In this document: in pieces, positions 44,198 to 52,478 of the stretch
Numbering within the stretch: the first letter of the stretch is position 1
Layout of the letters: every line of letters begins with the position of its first letter
Source: JABHIE01 sp964584805
GTDB lineage: Bacteria > Planctomycetota > UBA1135
Length of the DNA stretch: 64,000 nucleotides
Assembly (NCBI GenBank): GCA_964584805.1
Contig: CAZPAY010000011.1
Location: forward strand, 9,560-73,559
Reading direction: 5' to 3'
Made by a program: the position numbers and the translations under genes
The notes under the pieces: model-generated
What the model saw: the letters and a program-made list of their open reading frames with translations, nothing else
Told to the model about the DNA's origin: nothing
The model's database searches: none

Positions 44198-46418
44198 CGC
44201 CTGTTTTCTGGCAAAGCGCAAAAAGCGCCGGTTGAATATCTCGCAGGCCTTGGCGATTTGTTTTGATTAACATTTGTCGCCGCCAGCGGCCGCGCAATCG
44301 CTCCGTTGGGTGAGGCAATGGCCCAAGCATGCTTACATTTCGATCGGCTGTATTGCGTATTAAGGTGGCTGATTCTTGAGCCAGCTCATCGGCTTGTCTG
44401 CGCTCGCTCGCCTCAAAGGTAATGCGCAAAGCCAGGCCATAGGGCGGGTAACCAAAGAGCTCGCGCTCTTTTAATTCAAGCGCAGCAAAGCGTGGGTAAT
44501 CATGGTGAGAAGCCGCGACAATCGACGCATGCTCGGGCATCCAAGTTTGCACGATGACCCTGCCACCACGGCTGCTGCGACCGGCGCGACCGGCCACTTG
44601 CGCAATCAAATTGAAAGCACGCTCCGATGACCGGAAGTCTGGCTGGTGCAAGGCCGTGTCGGCATTCAGCACCCCCACCAAAGTGACATGCGGGAAATCC
44701 AAGCCCTTTGCGACCATTTGAGTTCCCAACAAAATGTCATATTCTTGACGGCCAAACGCCCCCAGCAATTCTTCATAGCTTTCGCGGCGCAACATGGTGT
44801 CACGATCCATCCGCGCAATGCGAGCTTTCGGAAACATTTTTTGGACGGAATCCTCAACCCGTTCCGTGCCAACGCCGACCATGGAAACCTCACTCGCGCA
44901 TTTTGGGCACGCGCGAGGCGGTGCCGTCTCCTTGAGGCAATAATGGCACAAGGCTTTGCGACGCCATTTGTGATAAGTCAACGCGACATCACATTGCTCG
45001 CAATGCACACTGCCACCGCATTGGCGACAATGCCAAGCAGGAGAGAAGCCGCGTTGATTCAAAAATAGAATCGCTTGATGACCCGCGGCCAATTCTTGCT
45101 CAAGCGCAATCCGTAGTGGCTGAGAAACAACGAGCCATTGACCTTTTTCAGCTTTTTGGCGGCGCATGTCCACAACCGATACAACCGGCAATCGCCCTCC
45201 CGCAACACGGTCAGGCAAAACGAGTTTTTTCATCCGACCCGCACTAGCTAAGGCCCACGACTCAAGCGACGGCGTAGCTGAACCAAGCACGCAAACCGCG
45301 CACTCAAGGTGTGCGCGCTCGCGTGCCGTATCCCGTGCGTGATATCGCGGCACAGATTCTTGCTTAAACGAAGTTTCATGCTCTTCATCCAAAATAATGA
45401 GGCCCAAATCTGGCACTGGCGCAAATAAAGCCGAGCGCGCACCGACAACCACGCGCACCCGGCCTTCGCGGATGGCAACCCATTGATCGTGTCTCTCCGC
45501 GTCGGTCAGGCCACTATGCAAAACGGCAACATCGCCACATCTTGCTCGAAAACGCGAAACCGTTTGAGGCGTCAATGAAATCTCAGGCACCAGGACAATT
45601 GCGCCACGACCTTGCTCAAGGCATCGCTCCAGCGCACGAAGGTAAACCTCAGTCTTGCCCGAGCCCGTCACGCCGAAAAGCAAAAAATCTTGGTGCTCGC
45701 GTGCATCGAGCGAATCGCAAAGAGCATTCATCGCGGCCAATTGATGCCCGGTCGGCTCGTGCGGCTTATCTCGCTCAATGGCAACACCTGCAAAAGGGTC
45801 GGTAACTTCCTGGCGCTTGCCAAACTTTACCCAACCTTTTTTTGCCAGCGTATCGAGTGGTGAGCGCGACAGCCCCGTACGATTCAAAAACTCACGCACT
45901 TGTACCGCGCCACCTGCCTTTTCTAGATAGGCCAAGGCTCGCTCTTGTTTGGGCCAACGCTCGGTCATTTTTTCGTATTCAGCCTCAGGCGGTTTTTTCA
46001 CGAATTCAACAACGGGGACGGTGCGCCGAGCGCGTGCTTTTCGTAAAGCTGCGGGCATCATTGCCGCCAAAGCCTGACCCCAGGAGCAAAAGGTGCGGTC
46101 TGCCATCCCTTTGGCGAGACGAAGCAAAACGGGTGTTAGAAGCGGGCGCTCATCCAGGCGAGTCGCGATGGAGCGCATTCGGGAAGGCGGCACACCTTGG
46201 GGCGGTACAGGATCAACACCCACAACAACGCCCACGACATCTCGCGAACCAAACGGCACGCGCACGCGGCAGCCGGCATCAAGCGGCGACTCTTTCTCAA
46301 AGACCTCGGGCACGCAATAAGAAAACTCGCGACGCACCGGAGTATTCAAAGCGACCCTCGCAAAACGCCCTTTTGGCGCCCCGAAAAGATCTCCCTGGAA
46401 TGATGACATGGCGGGCAT
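44178..46418 (-). CDS. priA: Primosomal protein N' (replication restart helicase PriA)
   Basis: PriA reloads the replisome at stalled forks. The 746-residue protein (ATG at 46418) starts with the 3'-DNA-binding fold (ARVALNTPVRREFSYCVPE). The helicase follows with Walker A GVTGSGKTEVYL, DEEH, and a zinc module of paired cysteines CRQCGGSVHCEQCDVAL...CHYC...CPKC between helicase lobes; motif VI QVAGRAGRSSRGG is present. Upstream in-frame GTG (46448) and downstream ATG (46409) are alternative starts; the family start is best matched near these ATGs. It overlaps the convergent HEAT-VWA gene by 20 nt. Start codons of priA and the divergent CobW gene are only about 15 bp apart. Confidence 0.95.
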   Translation of the reverse strand: MPAMSSFQGDLFGAPKGRFARVALNTPVRREFSYCVPEVFEKESPLDAGCRVRVPFGSRDVVGVVVGVDPVPPQGVPPSRMRSIATRLDERPLLTPVLLRLAKGMADRTFCSWGQALAAMMPAALRKARARRTVPVVEFVKKPPEAEYEKMTERWPKQERALAYLEKAGGAVQVREFLNRTGLSRSPLDTLAKKGWVKFGKRQEVTDPFAGVAIERDKPHEPTGHQLAAMNALCDSLDAREHQDFLLFGVTGSGKTEVYLRALERCLEQGRGAIVLVPEISLTPQTVSRFRARCGDVAVLHSGLTDAERHDQWVAIREGRVRVVVGARSALFAPVPDLGLIILDEEHETSFKQESVPRYHARDTARERAHLECAVCVLGSATPSLESWALASAGRMKKLVLPDRVAGGRLPVVSVVDMRRQKAEKGQWLVVSQPLRIALEQELAAGHQAILFLNQRGFSPAWHCRQCGGSVHCEQCDVALTYHKWRRKALCHYCLKETAPPRACPKCASEVSMVGVGTERVEDSVQKMFPKARIARMDRDTMLRRESYEELLGAFGRQEYDILLGTQMVAKGLDFPHVTLVGVLNADTALHQPDFRSSERAFNLIAQVAGRAGRSSRGGRVIVQTWMPEHASIVAASHHDYPRFAALELKERELFGYPPYGLALRITFEASERRQADELAQESATLIRNTADRNVSMLGPLPHPTERLRGRWRRQMLIKTNRQGLRDIQPALFALCQKTGVTVDPL

Positions 46419-46432
46419 TGTAATCTGCCCGC

Positions 46433-47404
46433 ATGCAAGCCGACCCACTCGACGGACGAACTCCGGTCACCCTCCTTTCGGGGTGGCTCGGCGCCGGCAA
46501 GACGACCCTGCTCAACCGCATTTTGTCTGACCCGCAAGGCCAGCGCTACGCTGTACTTGTAAACGAATTCGGTGATATTGGCGTCGACGACCGCTTGGTG
46601 GTCCGCAGTGATGACTCCGTAGTGGAATTATCAAATGGCTGTGTTTGCTGCACCGTGCGCGGTGATTTGGTCACGACTTTATTGAATTTACAAAAACGGC
46701 GGCCGCCTTTTTTTCGACGCAGGCAATTTGATCGTGTGTTGCTTGAGACTACGGGCGTTGCCGAGCCGGCACCACTATTACGCACCTTCCTCATGGAAGA
46801 GCAAATCGCGGAACGGTTCAGAATTGAAGCCTTAGTGACCGTGGTCGACGCACGCCATGCTGAGCTCGCACTCGCGGAGCCCGCCGCTGAAGAGCAAGTC
46901 GCACTTGCCGATGTTTTACTCATCAACAAAACGGATTTGGTTGCTGACTCATCCAAACTGCAATTGCGCAAGCAGCTGCTTCAGCGCAACCCCATCGCCT
47001 CAATTTTCGAATCGATACAAGCCGAAGTCGATCTTCAGGAAATCCTCGCAAGGCGCAAACCGCGATTAGAGCAAAGTAAGAAGCATGAGCACCACACACC
47101 ACACCAACAAATGGGCTCAGTTTGTCTACGAGAATCACGCGCACTCGACCCACTGCAAACTCAACTTTGGCTGAATTCTTGCGCCGCACTGCTCGCAGGC
47201 AAGCTCATACGCTACAAGGGCTTTTTGAATTTCGACCACGAACCCAATCGTGCTGTCCTGCAAGGTGTATACGAGTTGTACACGGTTTCTGCCGGTGAGC
47301 CATGGCAAAAAGACGAACCCCGATTAACGGAGCTCGTCTTTATTGGTCGCGATTTAAACAAAGATTATTTGCGCAGAGGCCTTGAAGCCTGCCTTGCAAA
47401 CTAA
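46433..47404 (+). CDS. CobW/COG0523-family metal-chaperone GTPase
   Basis: The 323-residue P-loop GTPase has Walker A LLSGWLGAGKTTLLN, the metal-binding signature NGCVCCTVRGDL (CxCC), ETTGVAEP, and the guanine-specificity motif NKTD. The linker between GTPase and C-terminal CobW_C domain contains KKHEHHTPHQQ, histidine-rich and likely metal binding. The family delivers Zn or Co to client enzymes; the metal here cannot be told. No Zur-type box was recognised. Its start faces priA at about 15 bp. Confidence 0.92.
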   Translation: MQADPLDGRTPVTLLSGWLGAGKTTLLNRILSDPQGQRYAVLVNEFGDIGVDDRLVVRSDDSVVELSNGCVCCTVRGDLVTTLLNLQKRRPPFFRRRQFDRVLLETTGVAEPAPLLRTFLMEEQIAERFRIEALVTVVDARHAELALAEPAAEEQVALADVLLINKTDLVADSSKLQLRKQLLQRNPIASIFESIQAEVDLQEILARRKPRLEQSKKHEHHTPHQQMGSVCLRESRALDPLQTQLWLNSCAALLAGKLIRYKGFLNFDHEPNRAVLQGVYELYTVSAGEPWQKDEPRLTELVFIGRDLNKDYLRRGLEACLAN

Positions 47405-47610
47405 TCTTTGTCGCCGCAAGAATCGCAATCGCGACCTAGCAATGCCGCATCTTTGCAGCATTGGTGCATATCAGCGTCGTTGACGATGGCCTCAATCTCT
47501 TCTTGGGATTTCCCGTTTTCGAGACGACCATCGTTGCCAATTGCAACCACGCAGGATGGTGCGGCAATGATCAAAGCGAAAAGGGCGATGAGTAATGGGG
47601 TTTGTTTCAT
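47401..47610 (-). CDS. Small exported cysteine-rich protein, possible lipoprotein
   Basis: The 69-residue protein has a clear signal peptide (MKQTPLLIALFALIIAAPSC) with a weak lipobox APSC (Cys20). The mature part is short, acidic, and ends with a cysteine cluster: QCCKDAALLGRDCDSCGDKD. It resembles no family I recognise. The cysteine cluster could bind a metal or form disulfides, which fits the neighbouring CobW metal chaperone, but this is inference. Its stop overlaps the CobW stop by 4 nt tail to tail, and rnd ends 6 nt upstream on the same strand. Confidence 0.65.
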   Translation of the reverse strand: MKQTPLLIALFALIIAAPSCVVAIGNDGRLENGKSQEEIEAIVNDADMHQCCKDAALLGRDCDSCGDKD

Positions 47611-47616
47611 GATGAG

Positions 47617-48798
47617 TTAAGCTTGTTGTGGGTCGGGCAGCTTTCCCAAAAGCGCCAAGAGCGAGGGCTCAAGGTTTTCGCGCTGCCAATCGTTCATTGG
47701 TAGGGTACGCTGCAAAGCTTCGCTTGTTCGCGGAAGTTCTTTTGCAATCTTTTCAAGTTGGCGACGATGCATTAAGCGCTCACTCGGCAGTTCTAACTCT
47801 TGAGCCATCTTTTTCCGCCAGGTGCGTAAAGCATCTTGGTTTTCGCGAGCCGTGCGGCGTTGGCGGCGCTCAGCCTGCGACAAGGGCTTTGAAATATGTG
47901 ACTCAACTGTTTCACCCTCGACTGCTGCAAGCGCAGCCATCATTTCGTCGCCAACCTTTTTCGCGACGCGCCAACCCACGCCCCGTCGCCCAGCCAAATC
48001 GCGCATATCTTTCGGTGGATTATCGCCAAGATCAAGAATCGTATCGTTTGGCAAAACACGGAAAACAGGTTTGTCAATTTCCATCGCCCGCAACTCACGC
48101 CACTGAAACAAAGCACGCACTCGGGCCGCTGCCTCGGGAGTGAATTTTTTCACGCCCTTAAATTTAAGCCAGCCTTCCATGTTGGGCTCACGCGGAGGAA
48201 GCACATCATTAACCTGACGCTCAAATTCATGTTCAGCATGATCGAGCATGCCCTTTTCAATGACCTCGTCACGCAAACGCTGATGCAAATCAGGCAAGAA
48301 GTGCGTATCAAGCCGCGCATAAGCAACCTGTGCATCGGTAAGCGGCCGCGCGCCCCAATTAGAACGCTGCTCTTTCTTCGAGGGCTTCATGCCGCAATAA
48401 CTCTCGATCAAAGCGGCCAAGCCTGTCTTGGTATGCCCCAACAAAGTCATCGCAACCTGAGTGTCAAACAAACCCTTTAAATCTGCGCCCAAGGCTTGCT
48501 TGAGCAACATCAAGTCAAACTCCGCCGCATGAAAAATTTTAATCACCGATTCGTCTGCAAGAATCGGATTAAGCAATTTCATGTCATCACCCAGAGCAAG
48601 CGGGTCAATCACCCAGTCTTGATCGCCGCAGGTTGCCTGCAACAAACACAGCTTGTCTTTGTATGCAAAAAAGGAATTCGACTCGCAATCTAAGCCAACG
48701 ACGCCTTCTTTCCGCCAAACATCAATGGCAGCAGATAAGACCTCGGCGGTGTCGACCCAAATGAGTTCGAGCCAATCAGTGGGAACCCGGTGGGGCAT
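47617..48798 (-). CDS. rnd: Ribonuclease D
   Basis: RNase D trims tRNA 3' ends. The 393-residue protein, from the ATG at 48798, has the DEDD exonuclease motifs: D37 and E39 (GLDCES), HAAEFDLMLL and YARLDTHFLPDL. An HRDC domain follows (about 200-275), and a Glu/Arg-rich C-terminal helical extension (about 285-393) that could be a second HRDC-like unit. An upstream ATG at 48915 lies inside the preceding gene and adds an unconserved segment, so 48798 is preferred; it sits 7 nt after the PHP-hydrolase stop. It starts immediately after that gene and could share its transcript. Confidence 0.9.
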   Translation of the reverse strand: MPHRVPTDWLELIWVDTAEVLSAAIDVWRKEGVVGLDCESNSFFAYKDKLCLLQATCGDQDWVIDPLALGDDMKLLNPILADESVIKIFHAAEFDLMLLKQALGADLKGLFDTQVAMTLLGHTKTGLAALIESYCGMKPSKKEQRSNWGARPLTDAQVAYARLDTHFLPDLHQRLRDEVIEKGMLDHAEHEFERQVNDVLPPREPNMEGWLKFKGVKKFTPEAAARVRALFQWRELRAMEIDKPVFRVLPNDTILDLGDNPPKDMRDLAGRRGVGWRVAKKVGDEMMAALAAVEGETVESHISKPLSQAERRQRRTARENQDALRTWRKKMAQELELPSERLMHRRQLEKIAKELPRTSEALQRTLPMNDWQRENLEPSLLALLGKLPDPQQA

Positions 48799-48805
48799 GA
48801 ATGAT

Positions 48806-50614
48806 TTAAGGAATGGTTCGGATGTAAACCAACGATGACATTGCAGCCAATGGTTGGTTATCAACCTCAAGTTCTGCCCAGTAGTAGGAAGGACCGGAAG
48901 GTTGAAAAGTGTCAAAGTATGACATCGTGCCTGCTCCAGTCACAGACTCACTTGCTATCACGGTTGCGCCCGTGCCCACAACACCGCGATAAACAAAAAT
49001 AGTCGCCGTAGCTGCACCGACGTTGTAATCCACCGTGCCATCGAGTGGGTAATTCGCTGGAACCTTAGACGCTTTAGCTCGGACGATATCGCCCATGCTA
49101 GCTGTGCGCCCATGGCGATCTGCCAAGTCAATCGACACAAAAGGGCCATTCGAAATGTAATGATGCCCTGACTTCAAAGCATCGCGCAAGTTGTCATAGG
49201 TGAAGCCACCCTCAACCCAGGTGTGAACTGCACCGAAGTCGTATGGGGTATCGTGAGTGTCACTACCGGAATATGGAAACACAATCTTGCCCTCACGCAA
49301 CCGATTTTTCAGCCAACGCTGGTGATCAGCAAACCAATGCGTCGGTGTCTCAGACCCATTCCAGACCTCAACGCCATGAGCGCCATTTGACTCGCGGCCA
49401 TAAAAACGATCAACCGAATTAAAAGCCCATTCGCCAGCGTCAGGATGGTTTGCAATCACAAGCCCGCCTTCATTGCGCACGGCCGTCATGTTGTCATTGA
49501 AAGCGTAAAGTGGGTCATCGCAGAAATCTAGGAAACCATCGCGGCCGCCCGGCTTACGCGTAGTAATGCCATGGCCGCCCATGTGGTGCACATCAGAGCC
49601 CCAACCCAGCAAGCAAAGTACATCAGCCAAATCGCCACCTGTCTGGGGGCCCGTCTCCTTGCCGCTGATTTCAGTCGACGCAAGCACAACAAAACTAGAA
49701 TCTGTTAACGCATTTGATTCATTGAGTACATCCTGAAATTCGCTATCGGAATTGATGCAGTAAGAGTGGGTTGTCGAACTAAAGAAATCAAAAGCAAGCG
49801 CTTGAAACATCGGCTTCAAATCAGCATTGCTAAATGCACCCGAAGTGTTAAACGACTCAGCGGGGCAATCATTGCAACCACCGGAAGCCTCGTCACGGCA
49901 ATTGTGCACATGCATGTCGCCGCGATACCAATCGCCCGCACGCGCATTTAGCTGCTGACGGCTTTGCGCCGGTGGGCCAAGAAATGGCGCAAGTAGCGTG
50001 ACTGAGTTTGTGCAGGAAGCCTTGGCCTGCCCCTTGCTAGTCGTGTAAGTAAGAATGACCTCCATCTCTGCAACATCGCCAACCGCCGAGGACTTTGGAA
50101 ACAACTCAGCAAAAGAGACATCAAAAGTGACATCGGTTTTTTGAGGAGCACCCGAGCGAACCAACTCCGAAACGCCGTCGATAATCTCCATCATCATCTC
50201 GGCCTCAATCGATGGATCAAGGTCAACGCGATCTTCTAGTGAAACAAAGTAACGATTACGATGCTTGTGGGTAATTTCAGGATCAATAATCTCCATGTCG
50301 CGCAAAAGGCCCCCATAAAACCCGCCGTCACCCTGGAGCATCTCGGAAGCCAAATCGACAGAATTTAAAACTTGGCCAGCGACCGTTTGAACGAGCAGGT
50401 GGTCAAGCTGGACTGGAGCGTTACTAGGGTTGTAGAGCTGCACCTGCATCGGCACTGTAAAAGAAGTGTCGCGCACTTCACTCATCAGCCCAGATGGCAA
50501 AACCAGAACAGAAGAGTCGCCGAGCTCTGGAGTTGAGTCGGCGGCATCGGCGGGTAGCAGCAGCCCAACTAAGACTGCGGCACCTAAAGTGAGGGGAAGG
50601 AATGACTTATTCAT
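48806..50614 (-). CDS. Exported CehA/McbA-family PHP-type metallohydrolase
   Basis: The 602-residue protein (ATG at 50614) has a signal peptide (about 1-25, ending ADAA). A beta-rich N-terminal domain follows (about 30-220, likely Ig-like). The PHP-like metal-binding domain (about 225-530) has GDMHVHNCRD with its HxH pair, SSTTHS, VLASTEISG, VIANHPDAG, HGVEVWNG and SGSDTHD. CehA/McbA relatives hydrolyse carbamates or phosphoesters, but substrate specificity cannot be read from sequence. The final 80 residues form a beta-rich cap. An upstream GTG-like start at 50635 is less likely because the signal peptide begins at 50614. Confidence 0.88.
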   Translation of the reverse strand: MNKSFLPLTLGAAVLVGLLLPADAADSTPELGDSSVLVLPSGLMSEVRDTSFTVPMQVQLYNPSNAPVQLDHLLVQTVAGQVLNSVDLASEMLQGDGGFYGGLLRDMEIIDPEITHKHRNRYFVSLEDRVDLDPSIEAEMMMEIIDGVSELVRSGAPQKTDVTFDVSFAELFPKSSAVGDVAEMEVILTYTTSKGQAKASCTNSVTLLAPFLGPPAQSRQQLNARAGDWYRGDMHVHNCRDEASGGCNDCPAESFNTSGAFSNADLKPMFQALAFDFFSSTTHSYCINSDSEFQDVLNESNALTDSSFVVLASTEISGKETGPQTGGDLADVLCLLGWGSDVHHMGGHGITTRKPGGRDGFLDFCDDPLYAFNDNMTAVRNEGGLVIANHPDAGEWAFNSVDRFYGRESNGAHGVEVWNGSETPTHWFADHQRWLKNRLREGKIVFPYSGSDTHDTPYDFGAVHTWVEGGFTYDNLRDALKSGHHYISNGPFVSIDLADRHGRTASMGDIVRAKASKVPANYPLDGTVDYNVGAATATIFVYRGVVGTGATVIASESVTGAGTMSYFDTFQPSGPSYYWAELEVDNQPLAAMSSLVYIRTIP

Positions 50615-50670
50615 GACATGCCTAGTATGCCACAATAACCTCTATCCCGCTCGATGGATAAAATGGGCGG

Positions 50671-51786
50671 GTGAAATCAGGCATGTCATTCTGGGCGATT
50701 CTCCTCGCCACCCTCTTCCTGCTCCAGCTAGGCTGGTGGGGTGCTCTGATCATGCGGCTTTCTGGTGATATGGTCGATGCGCGGCTCTTTGAGCTTGATG
50801 CGCGGCAAATAGTGGCCGAAAGGGCACTTCAAGACGCCATCAACAATGGCAATGAAATGCGCGAATCATGGAAACATCTCTCCACGCACTACCCAGAGTT
50901 TGCATTGGTCGCCGACAACCCTGAGCGGCCCCTGCGCAAGAGTCGAAGCACAGTCGCCGCTTTAAACCGAGTGCGAAGCAGCTATCGCAATATGGTTTTC
51001 GGCGAAGCGGCGCTTTTCTTGATTTTGACACTATTTGGTTTGGGCTTTTTCTTGCGCACCCTGCGCCACGAAAAATTCCTGGCTCTACAGCATCAAAACT
51101 TCCTGCATGCGGTAACGCATGAATTTCGCTCGCCGCTTCAGTCCTTGCGCTTAGCTGTTGAAACGCTTCAGCGCAGGCCAGACCCCAAGCGCGCGCCCGC
51201 TTATGCCGCCGGCATGATTGAAGATATTGACCGACTCACAACTATGGTGCAGAACCTTCTCGATGTCGGACGACTTGAAGCGACTGCTTTTGAGGCACAA
51301 CCTCGCCAAATCAACCTATCCGAAGCCTGCGACAGAGTGTTGTCAAAGTGGATTGACAGTCACCCTGATATTCAAGTAAGCCAAAACATACACAGCGATG
51401 TGACCGCCGACCTTGACCCTTCCACCATTGAGCCAATCCTGCGCAACTTGCTCGATAACGCATTAAAATATGGGGAAGGCAAAGAAATCCAAGTTGAAGT
51501 GCTTCAGGGCGAAGCTTCCGCATTGCTGCGCGTACAAGACTTTGGATGTGGGCTCTCCCCCGAGGATTTACCTCATGTATTCAAGCGTTTTTGGCGTGCC
51601 GGTGACGAAAGAGTACGCACCTCACCAGGGTCAGGCATCGGCCTTTTCTTGGTGCAAGAATTGCTTCAAGCACAAAATGGGCGCATCATTGTTGAAAGTG
51701 ATGGGCTTCAAAAAGGCACATGCTTTACAGTAACTTGGCCCTCAAGCCCTGACGCAGCGGCAACCTCCCCCAACAACCTGACATGA
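50671..51786 (+). CDS. Membrane sensor histidine kinase
   Basis: The 371-residue protein has two membrane segments (about 5-25 and 110-130) flanking an extracytoplasmic sensor of about 85 residues with no recognised ligand fold. The kinase core has H-box HAVTHEFRSPLQSL with the phospho-accepting His, N-box NLLDNALKYG, G1 VQDFGCGL, F-box FKRFWRAG, and G2 GSGIGLFLV. The start is GTG at 50671; an ATG at 50683 is possible. Its 3' end overlaps the response regulator by 4 nt (ATGA), so the two form a two-component operon. Confidence 0.93.
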   Translation: MKSGMSFWAILLATLFLLQLGWWGALIMRLSGDMVDARLFELDARQIVAERALQDAINNGNEMRESWKHLSTHYPEFALVADNPERPLRKSRSTVAALNRVRSSYRNMVFGEAALFLILTLFGLGFFLRTLRHEKFLALQHQNFLHAVTHEFRSPLQSLRLAVETLQRRPDPKRAPAYAAGMIEDIDRLTTMVQNLLDVGRLEATAFEAQPRQINLSEACDRVLSKWIDSHPDIQVSQNIHSDVTADLDPSTIEPILRNLLDNALKYGEGKEIQVEVLQGEASALLRVQDFGCGLSPEDLPHVFKRFWRAGDERVRTSPGSGIGLFLVQELLQAQNGRIIVESDGLQKGTCFTVTWPSSPDAAATSPNNLT

Positions 51787-52478
51787 ACTCCTCCTACCGC
51801 ATCCTTGTCGTGGAAGACGAGCCTCGAATTGCAGCCCTTGTTTGCGACAACCTCGAAGCCGAAGATTACAACACTCTCCACGCTGCTGACGGAGAGGCCG
51901 CATTGCGCGCAACCCACGCAGGCGGAATCGACTTAATCTTGCTCGATGTCATGCTGCCTGGGATGGACGGCTTTGAGGTATGCCGCCGCCTTCGCGCTGA
52001 GGGCAATCGATTGCCTATCCTCTTCCTGACCGCCCGAGATTTACCTCAAGATCGCGTTGAAGGCCTAAAAACAGGCGGAGACGACTACCTCGTCAAACCA
52101 TTCCATCTTGACGAATTACTTGCTCGCGTAGATGCGCTCCTCCGCAGAAGTGGCTGGGGCGAAAGCCCGCGCACTAGCGGTAAAGTTGAAATTGGCAAAG
52201 GCCTTGTTGACTTCTCGACCTTTGAGGCCACAGGAGCAGACGGCTCTGTAGAAACGCTTTCGAATAAAGAAATCGGAATACTGAAATTGTTGCGCGAGGC
52301 GCATGGTGCCGTCATTACCCGGGATGAAATCCTCGACAATGTTTGGGGCGAAGAAGCCGAGCCAACGCCACGCACAATTGATAATTTTATCGTGCGGCTT
52401 CGCAAGAAATTCGAAACGGATGCCTCCTCGCCTGAGCACATTTTGACTGTGCGCGGAAAGGGCTATCGCCTCAATTAA
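51783..52478 (+). CDS. OmpR/PhoB-family response regulator
   Basis: The 231-residue protein has a receiver domain with acidic pocket VVEDEP, phosphorylation Asp in LILLDVMLP, and conserved Thr/Lys (FLTARD, YLVKPF). The winged-helix DNA-binding domain is C-terminal (about 130-231; LSNKEIGILKLLREA, VWGEEAEPTPRTIDNFIVRLRKK, TVRGKGYRL). The regulon is unknown; the next exported protease and matrixin genes are candidates only by position. Overlaps the kinase by 4 nt and the convergent S8 protease gene by 4 nt. Confidence 0.94.
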   Translation: MNSSYRILVVEDEPRIAALVCDNLEAEDYNTLHAADGEAALRATHAGGIDLILLDVMLPGMDGFEVCRRLRAEGNRLPILFLTARDLPQDRVEGLKTGGDDYLVKPFHLDELLARVDALLRRSGWGESPRTSGKVEIGKGLVDFSTFEATGADGSVETLSNKEIGILKLLREAHGAVITRDEILDNVWGEEAEPTPRTIDNFIVRLRKKFETDASSPEHILTVRGKGYRLN

